Source: Methanobacteriota archaeon (lineage in GTDB: Archaea; Halobacteriota; Methanosarcinia; Methanosarcinales; Methanosarcinaceae). Taken from it: a stretch of 5,707 bases of DNA. The translations under genes were made by a program, and so were the position numbers. Where the stretch lies: NCBI GenBank assembly GCA_030837265.1, contig JAUPKV010000082.1:1-5707 (forward strand), given 5' to 3'. The notes below the pieces were generated by a model. The model had not been told where the DNA came from, made no database searches, and saw only the letters and a program-made list of their open reading frames with translations. Positions 1-5,025 of this stretch are shown in pieces. Positions within the stretch are counted from its first letter, which is position 1. The number at the start of each line of letters is the position of its first letter.

Positions 1-1391
1 TCATACACAGAGCCGATAATTCCGCATTCAAGCCCTGCGTGCACGACTTTAATCTCAGCCTCTTTCCCGAAAGTTTCGTTATAGACCTGCCTGCATTTTA
101 AGAGCAAACCTGACTTCAGGTCAGGCTCCCAGGCAGGGTATCCGGAATCATGTTCAATCCGGGCTCCTGCCAGCTTTGCTACGGCTTCCACCTTTCCGGT
201 AATTTCAGCCAGCTTGAGAGTAATGGAACTTCGCTGGCTTGATATAATCATTATTTCGTTTTCCTTTGTCCGCACTGTTGCGAGGTTATTTGAGGTTTCC
301 ACAAGCCCCGGGATGGTATCCGACATCCTGTAAACCCCATGCGGTAGCCCCAGAAGCAGCCCTATAAGCCTCTCTTCTGTGCCTGAAGAAAAGACCCGAC
401 AGGATACTTCCTTTCTGGTGATCTCATCTCCTGCAGTTTCAAAGGCTATTTTCCTGCCAACCTCTTTGAACTCCAGAACCAGGTCAGGGTCGGTTTTTGC
501 ATATTCAACCTGAAACGCCTTCCTGATGCCTGCCACGGCTTCTTCGGCCTTCTCGATCTTTTCAATCTGAAGTGCGAAAAATGCCTCTCCTGTATTGGGG
601 ATTGCATTGTGTACGCTGCCCCCGTTTAGCAGGACAAGCCTTATATTTTCTGCCCCTATCTTTTGCTTGAGCCCGACCAGTGCAAGGGAAATCAGCTGTA
701 TCCCATTTGCACGCTGCTTGTCGATTTCAACCCCGGAATGTCCACCTTCCAGCCCCTCGACAGAGAGCCTGAAAAACCTGAATAAACTTTCTTTTTCGCA
801 GTCAAATAGTTCCCACTCAACAGGAAGTGTTATCAGGGAATTCTGCCCGCCTGCACACCCTACTACGAAAACCCCTTCATCCTCGGAGTCCAGATTCAGG
901 AGCAATTTTCCTTCAAAGAAACCAACTTCAAGCCCCTGTGCTCCTGTCAAACCTGTTTCCTCATCTACCGTAAAAAGAAGTTCAAGTGGCGGATGTCCGA
1001 TTTCTCCTTTCTGTCCTGCATCTGCCAGCACCATCCCGACTGCAAGTGCAATTCCATTATCTGCCCCTATGGAAGTCCCATCTCCCCGCATCCAGTTCCC
1101 GTCACAAATGCATTTTACGGGGTCTCTGGAAAAGTCATGTTTAGAGTCTTTACATTTCTCGCAGACCATGTCCATATGCCCCTGCAGAACGAGTGTAGGA
1201 GAATTCTCATAGCCAGATGTTGCAGGAGCTTTGATAAGGACATTGTTTAAGGAATCGGCTTTTACCTCAAAGTCCCTGGACCTGCCCCATTCCTGTAGCC
1301 AGAGAGAAATTTCTTCTTCGTGCTTTGAAAGCCGCGGGATTTTATTGATTTCTTCGAAGACTTCAAGGATCTGTTGGGTTTTCGGGTGCAT
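1..1391 (-). CDS. pepD: aminoacyl-histidine dipeptidase (Xaa-His dipeptidase, M20 family), C-terminus cut by window edge
   Basis: I translated this frame by hand from the ATG at 1391-1389; it stays open for 463 codons to the left edge. The protein should be a cytoplasmic di-zinc aminopeptidase-like enzyme that splits Xaa-His and similar dipeptides during peptide turnover. Family landmarks appear in order: LQGHMDMV (His72 metal ligand, Asp74), GADNG (Asp111 bridging ligand), DEETG (Glu144 general base, Glu145 ligand), LNLDSED (Asp168 ligand), a GGHSG at 216-220 in the lid domain, and HAGLECG with His451, matching the last metal ligand of the E. coli enzyme. E. coli PepD is about 485 residues, so some 20-30 residues are missing beyond the edge. 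All visible active-site residues are present, so the gene looks intact. Upstream, GCTGATC is a weak Shine-Dalgarno. Role is inferred from family; substrate range in an archaeon is not shown. Confidence 0.93.
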   Translation of the reverse strand, partial: MHPKTQQILEVFEEINKIPRLSKHEEEISLWLQEWGRSRDFEVKADSLNNVLIKAPATSGYENSPTLVLQGHMDMVCEKCKDSKHDFSRDPVKCICDGNWMRGDGTSIGADNGIALAVGMVLADAGQKGEIGHPPLELLFTVDEETGLTGAQGLEVGFFEGKLLLNLDSEDEGVFVVGCAGGQNSLITLPVEWELFDCEKESLFRFFRLSVEGLEGGHSGVEIDKQRANGIQLISLALVGLKQKIGAENIRLVLLNGGSVHNAIPNTGEAFFALQIEKIEKAEEAVAGIRKAFQVEYAKTDPDLVLEFKEVGRKIAFETAGDEITRKEVSCRVFSSGTEERLIGLLLGLPHGVYRMSDTIPGLVETSNNLATVRTKENEIMIISSQRSSITLKLAEITGKVEAVAKLAGARIEHDSGYPAWEPDLKSGLLLKCRQVYNETFGKEAEIKVVHAGLECGIIGSVY

Positions 1392-1424
1392 AGGAGATCA
1401 GCTCATTTTTTCCGGGTTTGCGTC

Positions 1425-1435
1425 TATAATTAAAA
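1425..1435 (-). promoter_or_regulatory. candidate TATA box of the pepD-like gene
   Basis: Read on the minus strand this is TTTTAATTATA, an archaeal TATA-like element whose centre is about 39 bases upstream of the pepD start codon. Initiation some 25 bases downstream would leave a leader of roughly a dozen bases. Assigned by pattern and position only. Confidence 0.4.
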
Positions 1436-1450
1436 GTTCCTTGCTCGTTT

Positions 1451-1474
1451 GGCTTTTTGGCTTTTTGGCTTTTT
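1451..1474. repeat. three perfect tandem copies of an 8-bp unit (GGCTTTTT)
   Basis: Units occupy 1451-1458, 1459-1466 and 1467-1474. On the minus strand they read AAAAAGCC three times and lie just upstream of the candidate pepD TATA box, where an upstream activating site could sit. They could equally be a simple slippage-generated microsatellite. The copy number is a natural place for strain variation. Confidence 0.85.
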
Positions 1475-1621
1475 AGCACTATAGTCAGAACAGGATTTAA
1501 CTTTTAGTACTAAGTTTTTCACATAAGGTTCTGGAAAGATCTGATCAAATTACCTTCTGGTAGAGACTAAAATGTGAGCAAATTCGATTCACTATCTGTT
1601 TTCTTTAACTCGTGTACAGAT

Positions 1622-1650
1622 TCGTATCCGACATTGACTCGTATCTGACA
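1622..1650. repeat. spaced 12-bp direct repeat
   Basis: TCGTATCCGACA at 1622-1633 recurs as TCGTATCTGACA at 1639-1650, 11 of 12 identical with starts 17 bases apart. It lies next to the 14-bp tandem repeat. Function unknown; it may be chance or a remnant of local duplication. Confidence 0.5.
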
Positions 1651-1668
1651 GGCGTTCATGACAGGTAA

Positions 1669-1701
1669 AGGTTCTTTGTTACAGGTTCTTTGTTACAGGT
1701 T
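1669..1701. repeat. 14-bp tandem repeat, two full copies plus a fragment
   Basis: AGGTTCTTTGTTAC is present at 1669-1682 and 1683-1696, followed by a partial copy AGGTT at 1697-1701. The core ACAGG also occurs at 1648-1652. The two full copies are identical, which suggests a recent tandem duplication. No function can be assigned. Confidence 0.8.
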
Positions 1702-1758
1702 ATTTTCAGGACTTATTCTAATTTATTTTTAACCGAATAGATAAAATTAAAATTAAAG

Positions 1759-1768
1759 TTATATAAAG
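1759..1768 (+). promoter_or_regulatory. TATA-like box in the A/T-rich spacer
   Basis: TTATATAAAG closely resembles the archaeal TATA box. Transcription would be expected to start near 1788-1792, immediately before the ATG of a 21-codon open frame at 1794. It could drive that frame, a longer leader for the downstream membrane-protein gene, or nothing, since the surrounding DNA is A/T-rich. Confidence 0.35.
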
Positions 1769-1793
1769 AACAGATTATGATAAATCAAGCCAG

Positions 1794-1859
1794 ATGAGTA
1801 ACCGGTTTCGTGATGAGAATATTAGTTTCGATATGAATATAATAGTCGGAGTACCATAA
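1794..1859 (+). CDS. possible 21-residue leaderless micropeptide
   Basis: ATG at 1794 opens a frame of 21 codons ending at TAA 1857-1859 and encodes MSNRFRDENISFDMNIIVGVP. There is no Shine-Dalgarno, but a TATA-like box centred about 30 bases upstream of the ATG fits leaderless transcription. I recognise no family. An ATG frame of this length is expected by chance in a spacer of this size, so this is recorded as a weak candidate only. Confidence 0.12.
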   Translation: MSNRFRDENISFDMNIIVGVP

Positions 1860-1890
1860 AAATAAATAAAGATATTATAATAAATGAAAA

Positions 1891-1898
1891 TTTATACT
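1891..1898 (+). promoter_or_regulatory. candidate TATA box of the membrane-protein gene
   Basis: TTTATACT follows an A-rich run and would place transcription initiation near 1920, at the first copy of the 18-bp repeat. That would give a leader of about 110 bases before the preferred ATG at 2033. Pattern-based only. Confidence 0.35.
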
Positions 1899-1920
1899 AT
1901 CAACTTTCCGGCCGGGCGGT

Positions 1921-1974
1921 TTGAGCGGTAATAGTAGGTTGAGCAGTCATGGTAATTTGAGCGGTCATGATAGT
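1921..1974. repeat. three imperfect tandem copies of an 18-bp unit
   Basis: Units at 1921-1938, 1939-1956 and 1957-1974 all begin TTGAGC(G/A)GT(A/C)AT and keep an exact 18-base period. Copies 2 and 3 share the longer core GTCATG. The third copy contains the ATG at 1967, the first possible start of the membrane-protein gene. The repeats lie just downstream of the candidate TATA box, so they would be in the 5' leader. They could be protein-binding sites or an RNA element, or simply a local expansion. Confidence 0.75.
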
Positions 1975-2032
1975 AAGAAAGTATAAGAGTGGTAGCCACA
2001 GGACGAGACCTAAAAGGGAGAGAAAACTTAAA

Positions 2033-3139
2033 ATGGCAGATACATCGGATCTATTTATTTTCTGGGCTGTGGTTATGGCACGTTTCTTTATACCGCTTGC
2101 TATTCCCAGATATCCTCTTCCGGCGATAATAGCTTCTCTAAGCCTCGATACAATAGACCAGACAATCTTCCAGCAATTTACCAGCCTCCCTCTGGAAGGC
2201 TATCAGGGCTACGACAAAGCTCTGGACATCTATTACCTGACTATTACGTATCTTTCAACCCTGCGCAACTGGTCAAACTTTTTCGCTTTTGAAGTAAGCC
2301 GATTCCTTTTTTACTACAGGCTGATCGGCGTGACCCTTTTCGAACTAACACAACTACGTCCTCTACTGCTTATTTTCCCCAACACCTTTGAATATTTCTT
2401 TATTTTTTACGAGGCTGTCCGCCTGAAATGGGATCCGCTGGTGCTTACAAAAAAGAAATTAATTGCCGCTGCAGCTCTGATATGGATCTTTATCAAGCTT
2501 CCGCAGGAATACTGGATACATATCGCCAAACTGGACACAACCGACTGGATAAAAGCCAACCCATCAAACGCACTGATTCTGATTGGCTGGGCTTTATTCG
2601 TGCTAACAATGGCATGGTGGCTGCTCCGGGACTTGCCTCCCATGAGACCTGGCTTTTCAATTGCTGCCGATCCTGCCTCTGTCATCTCGAAAGATATATC
2701 CGGACCGGGCATTGAAAACAGTCTCCCGGAACTTAATTCTTCAGAATATTCCTTCAATAATTCCCTTATAGAGAAAATAGTGCTGGTATCCCTCCTGAGC
2801 ATAATCTTTGCCCAGGTGCTTCCCGAGGTAAGATCAAGCAACTTACAGCTTGCTACAGGTATTGCTCTTCTCATCGTGATAAATACCGCATTGAGCCATT
2901 GGCTCGCCATGCGTGGAACCCACTTGAAATCTATCATACGAGAGTTTATAGTGATGTCCATCGTGAACTTTGGCATAATTCTTGTATTCAATTTCCTGCT
3001 GCCCAGGTACAATGGTTCAATCAACCTTTTTAATACACTTTTTTTTGTTCTCCTCCTTACCCTGAACTTAGCCCTTTATGACAGGTATCGGACGTTGCAC
3101 ATCAGGAACCATAACAGAAGCAGTGGATTTTCATGGTAA
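2033..3139 (+). CDS. conserved polytopic membrane protein of unknown function
   Basis: The product (368 residues from the ATG at 2033) is very hydrophobic. Likely membrane segments lie at about 7-27, 90-106, 109-128, 142-158, 179-198, 246-262, 271-291, 303-323 and 331-348. A hydrophilic linker at about 199-244 divides an N-terminal half, rich in aromatic and Pro residues (RFFIPLAIPRYPLP, LLLIFPNTFEYFFIFYE, IKLPQEYWIHI), from a C-terminal half of four plain hydrophobic helices. I recall similar N-terminal halves in uncharacterised bacterial membrane proteins but cannot verify this and know no function. No transporter signature, catalytic motif or signal peptide stands out. The frame also opens at ATG 1967, adding 22 very basic residues. 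I prefer 2033 because GGGAG lies 12 bases upstream of it while 1967 has no Shine-Dalgarno and falls inside the tandem repeat. It is the only gene on this strand before the hsd operon and is probably transcribed alone. Confidence 0.85.
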   Translation: MADTSDLFIFWAVVMARFFIPLAIPRYPLPAIIASLSLDTIDQTIFQQFTSLPLEGYQGYDKALDIYYLTITYLSTLRNWSNFFAFEVSRFLFYYRLIGVTLFELTQLRPLLLIFPNTFEYFFIFYEAVRLKWDPLVLTKKKLIAAAALIWIFIKLPQEYWIHIAKLDTTDWIKANPSNALILIGWALFVLTMAWWLLRDLPPMRPGFSIAADPASVISKDISGPGIENSLPELNSSEYSFNNSLIEKIVLVSLLSIIFAQVLPEVRSSNLQLATGIALLIVINTALSHWLAMRGTHLKSIIREFIVMSIVNFGIILVFNFLLPRYNGSINLFNTLFFVLLLTLNLALYDRYRTLHIRNHNRSSGFSW

Positions 3140-3166
3140 GAAGTGAATGTGATCCCTTCTACCTTG

Positions 3167-3192
3167 ATAAAAGAAATGATCAAATAAAAATT
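3167..3192 (-). terminator. candidate T-rich terminator of the 29-codon gene
   Basis: On the minus strand, 22 bases past the TAA of the small gene, the sequence runs GAATTTTTATTTGATC and then CATTTCTTTTATC, two T-rich tracts without a strong hairpin. Archaeal RNA polymerase often terminates at such tracts. Weak evidence. Confidence 0.25.
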
Positions 3193-3213
3193 CCAAGCTC
3201 TTCTGTTGGTCAT

Positions 3214-3303
3214 TTAACACTCATCGTTATCGTACTTTTGAAGCTTTTTCTCGACATATTCGTTACCATATCCGTCTATTTTTTGAACAAGATCAATTCT
3301 CAT
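3214..3303 (-). CDS. small 29-residue hypothetical protein divergent from hsdM
   Basis: ATG at 3303-3301 opens a 29-codon frame ending at TAA 3216-3214. The peptide starts MRIDLVQKIDGYGNEYVEK and continues KLQKYDNDEC: charged, Lys/Asp/Glu-rich, probably soluble and helical in its second half. The main support is upstream: GAGGTGAT at 3315-3308 matches eight bases of the archaeal anti-Shine-Dalgarno, four bases before the ATG, the best ribosome binding site in the window. A/T-rich promoter-like DNA lies further upstream. I recognise no family. It could be a genuine microprotein, the N-terminal remnant of a longer gene whose remainder is lost (I found no continuation in the other two frames), or chance. 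It lies head-to-head with the hsd operon, so a link with it is possible but not shown; at 29 residues it is too short for a classical helix-turn-helix controller. Confidence 0.45.
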   Translation of the reverse strand: MRIDLVQKIDGYGNEYVEKKLQKYDNDEC

Positions 3304-3307
3304 GTTA

Positions 3308-3315
3308 ATCACCTC
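3308..3315 (-). promoter_or_regulatory. strong Shine-Dalgarno of the 29-codon gene
   Basis: Minus-strand GAGGTGAT is an eight-base perfect match to the consensus complementary to the 16S rRNA 3' end (AGGAGGTGATC), followed by TAAC and the ATG. This decides the start at 3303 and is the chief reason for believing in the gene. Confidence 0.6.
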
Positions 3316-3327
3316 AAAACTGTGCAA

Positions 3328-3337
3328 ATTTAATTAA
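3328..3337 (-). promoter_or_regulatory. possible TATA box of the 29-codon gene
   Basis: Minus-strand TTAATTAAAT lies about 30 bases before the ATG. If used, the leader would be very short and might trim the Shine-Dalgarno, so the overlapping TAATATTAATTA a few bases upstream is an equally good candidate. Pattern only, in A/T-rich DNA. Confidence 0.25.
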
Positions 3338-3423
3338 TATTAGGACAAGAATTAATGTAAAGAAATTTGAACTGTATTTTAAAGTTCTAAAAATTTTATT
3401 TTACCAGCAAATTTACTTATTCA

Positions 3424-3473
3424 ACTTCCATCACTTTTGACAACTTATATATGTAAATTCAGTGATGTGAAGT
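3424..3473. promoter_or_regulatory. inverted repeat centred on the hsd TATA box (candidate operator)
   Basis: The left arm ACTTCCATCACT (3424-3435) is the reverse complement of the right arm AGTGATGTGAAGT (3461-3473), with 12 paired bases and one extra T at 3468. The midpoint, 3448-3449, coincides with the centre of the TATATA core of the promoter. The right arm would lie between the TATA box and the expected transcription start, the left arm just upstream of the BRE position. This arrangement suits a dimeric regulator that controls access of TBP/TFB to the promoter. The symmetry is seen directly; the regulatory role is inferred. Confidence 0.6.
3445..3452 (+). promoter_or_regulatory. TATA box of the hsdMS operon
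   Basis: TTATATAT is a near-consensus archaeal TATA box. Initiation about 25 bases downstream, near 3474, would give a leader of roughly 25-30 bases before the hsdM ATG. It is the clearest TATA box in the spacer and the only one properly placed for hsdM. Confidence 0.6.
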
Positions 3474-3501
3474 AAAAACAAATTCAAAAGAAGATGTGAA
3501 A

Positions 3502-5022
3502 ATGGCAGGCAATAATAACGAAACTGAAAAACGGTTATGGGACGTAGCAAATGAACTCCGGGCAAATTCCGGCTTGAAAGCCTCGGAATATTCCGTCCCC
3601 GTGCTCGGATTAATATTTCTAAGATATGCCGAGTTCAAATTCGCCAATGCAGAACAGGAACTTAATCTGGAGCTGGAAAATAACGCATCCAGCCGGAGAA
3701 GAAAAAACGAAATTTCTAAAGTGGATTTTCAGGCAAAAGGAGTCCTTTACCTTCCGGAAAAAGCAAGATACACCTATTTGCTGAACCTGCCAGAAAGCGA
3801 AAACACAGGAAAGGCTGTAAATGATGCAATGGAAGCAATTGAAGCCGAAAACCCTGAACTGACCGATATCCTGCCAAGAAACTACACATCTTTTGAAAAT
3901 GACCTGCTCGTTGCCCTTTTAAAAGCCTTCAAACTGCCCCCTGATATCAAAGGCGATACTTTCGGCAAGATATACGAATATTTCCTTGGCAAATTCGCAA
4001 TGGCAGAGGGCCAGAAAGGCGGGGAATTCTTCACTCCCATGTCCCTTGTCAGGCTGATCGTAGAAATCATCGAGCCCTACCACGGAAAAATCCTTGACCC
4101 TGCCTGCGGGTCAGGCGGTATGTTTGTCCAGAGCGCCCATTTCGTGGAAAACCACCACAGAAAAGCCAGTTCCGAAATCTCGGTCTACGGCCAGGAAAAG
4201 GTAGCCGATACAGTCAGGCTTTGCAAAATGAACCTTGCAGTGCACGGCCTCTCCGGGGATATTAAAGAAGGCAACACCTACTACGAAGACATCCACAACT
4301 CAGTCGGAACTTTCGATTTTGTAATGGCAAATCCTCCTTTTAACGTGAAAAAAGTCGATTTTGAAAAGGTCAAAGGCGATAAAAGACTCCCACTTGGCAC
4401 CCCGTCGACCGATAACGCAAACTATCTCTGGATCCAGCACTTCTGGTCAGCCCTTAATGAAAAAGGCAGAGCCGGTTTTGTGATGGCAAATTCAGCCTCG
4501 GATGCCAGAGGCACAGAAGCCGAAATCCGCAAACAGATCCTCGAAAGCAACGCAGTTGACGTAATGGTTTCCATCGGCTCAAACTTCTTTTACACCGTCA
4601 CCCTGCCCTGCACTCTCTGGTTCCTGGACAAAGGCAAAGCCAGAACAGCCCGAAAAGATAAGATTCTCTTCATCGATGCCAGGGAAATTTTCACGCAGGT
4701 CGACAGAGCACACAGGGACTTTACCGCCGAGCAGATCGAAAAGATCGCAGGAATCGTAAGAAGCTACCGCGAAGAAGGTGGAAGCGAACTTTATGAGGAT
4801 GTCAAAGGGTTGTGCAAGGTTTCAACTCTTGATGAGGTTAGAGAGCAGGGATATTCTCTGAATCCGGGAAGATATGTAGGAGTTGCCGAAGCCGTTGAAG
4901 ATGATTTTGATTTTATCGAGAGACTGGAAGAGTTAAATGAGGAGCTTGAAGGACTGAATATTGAAGCAAAGGAACTGGAAGAACAGATTTCTGAAAATAT
5001 TGAGATACTGTTGGGGAGATAA
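3502..5022 (+). CDS. hsdM: Type I restriction-modification system, DNA methyltransferase (M) subunit
   Basis: This 506-residue protein, a usual HsdM length, transfers a methyl group from S-adenosylmethionine to N6 of adenine at the site chosen by HsdS, in a cytoplasmic M2S complex that becomes R2M2S with HsdR. Order of parts: the helical HsdM N-terminal domain (about 7-140, beginning [14 protein letters not shown]); the N6-methyltransferase domain from about 154 ([13 protein letters not shown]), with GEFFTP at 174-179, SAM-binding motif I DPACGSGG at 199-206 and catalytic motif IV NPPF at 277-280; then a C-terminal segment ending in a Glu/Leu-rich predicted coiled coil (about 473-505) suited to contact HsdS. 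All key motifs are intact. I chose ATG 3502; the in-frame GTG at 3496 would add two residues, and neither has a strong Shine-Dalgarno. It is first in the operon, with hsdS directly behind; hsdR is not visible. Confidence 0.97.
   Translation: MAGNNNETEKRLWDVANELRANSGLKASEYSVPVLGLIFLRYAEFKFANAEQELNLELENNASSRRRKNEISKVDFQAKGVLYLPEKARYTYLLNLPESENTGKAVNDAMEAIEAENPELTDILPRNYTSFENDLLVALLKAFKLPPDIKGDTFGKIYEYFLGKFAMAEGQKGGEFFTPMSLVRLIVEIIEPYHGKILDPACGSGGMFVQSAHFVENHHRKASSEISVYGQEKVADTVRLCKMNLAVHGLSGDIKEGNTYYEDIHNSVGTFDFVMANPPFNVKKVDFEKVKGDKRLPLGTPSTDNANYLWIQHFWSALNEKGRAGFVMANSASDARGTEAEIRKQILESNAVDVMVSIGSNFFYTVTLPCTLWFLDKGKARTARKDKILFIDAREIFTQVDRAHRDFTAEQIEKIAGIVRSYREEGGSELYEDVKGLCKVSTLDEVREQGYSLNPGRYVGVAEAVEDDFDFIERLEELNEELEGLNIEAKELEEQISENIEILLGR
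5013..5018 (+). promoter_or_regulatory. ribosome binding site of hsdS inside the end of hsdM
   Basis: GGGGAG overlaps the last codons of hsdM (Leu-Gly-Arg) and lies seven bases before the GTG at 5026. It supports GTG as the hsdS start and implies translational coupling with hsdM. Confidence 0.6.
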
Positions 5023-5025
5023 TTT

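Larger units (their letters stand above)
1392..2032. other. repeat-rich intergenic region between divergent genes
   Basis: About 640 bases separate the pepD-like gene from the preferred start of the membrane-protein gene. The two genes diverge, so both promoters must lie here. I see no convincing protein of more than a few dozen codons, no tRNA and no structured RNA. The stretch carries three sets of short tandem repeats (8-bp, 14-bp and 18-bp), a spaced 12-bp direct repeat, a strongly A/T-rich segment at about 1735-1900 with TATA-like boxes, and a G/C-rich patch at 1908-1920 that includes the palindrome CCGGCCGG. Each is listed separately where it can be supported. Confidence 0.7.
3140..3495. 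other. spacer between the membrane-protein gene and hsdM
   Basis: This 356-base stretch is A/T-rich. It contains the 29-codon minus-strand candidate gene, the hsd promoter with its inverted repeat, and plus-strand T runs (for example T5 at 3244-3249 and T6 at 3279-3284) that could stop transcription from the membrane-protein gene. A plus-strand frame at 3133-3333 is judged to be the shadow of the minus-strand gene. Confidence 0.6.

Noticed and set aside
595..1476. Plus-strand open frames at 595-1212, 993-1250 and 1231-1476
   Set aside because: They lie opposite the pepD-like gene, whose catalytic motifs are all intact on the minus strand; their Ser/Pro/Cys-rich translations are typical antisense shadows.
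1451..1974. CRISPR array
   Set aside because: The repeats are 8, 14 and 18 bases, directly tandem without spacers, and differ from one another; there are no cas genes.
1392..2032. tRNA, structured RNA or insertion-sequence ends in the long spacer
   Set aside because: No cloverleaf, no long paired stems, and no terminal inverted repeats with target duplications were found by eye; the only perfect palindrome of note is the short CCGGCCGG at 1908-1915.
2407..3024. 205-codon minus-strand frame and a 95-codon plus-strand frame at 2428-2715
   Set aside because: Both overlap the membrane-protein gene, which has coherent membrane segments throughout; neither has a ribosome binding site or recognisable motif.
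3133..3333. 66-codon plus-strand frame overlapping the end of the membrane-protein gene, with one hydrophobic stretch
   Set aside because: Its hydrophobic segment is explained by being antisense to the Lys/Asp-rich codons of the 29-codon minus-strand frame, which has a far better Shine-Dalgarno. Not fully excluded, since the overlapping ATGGTAA would allow coupling.
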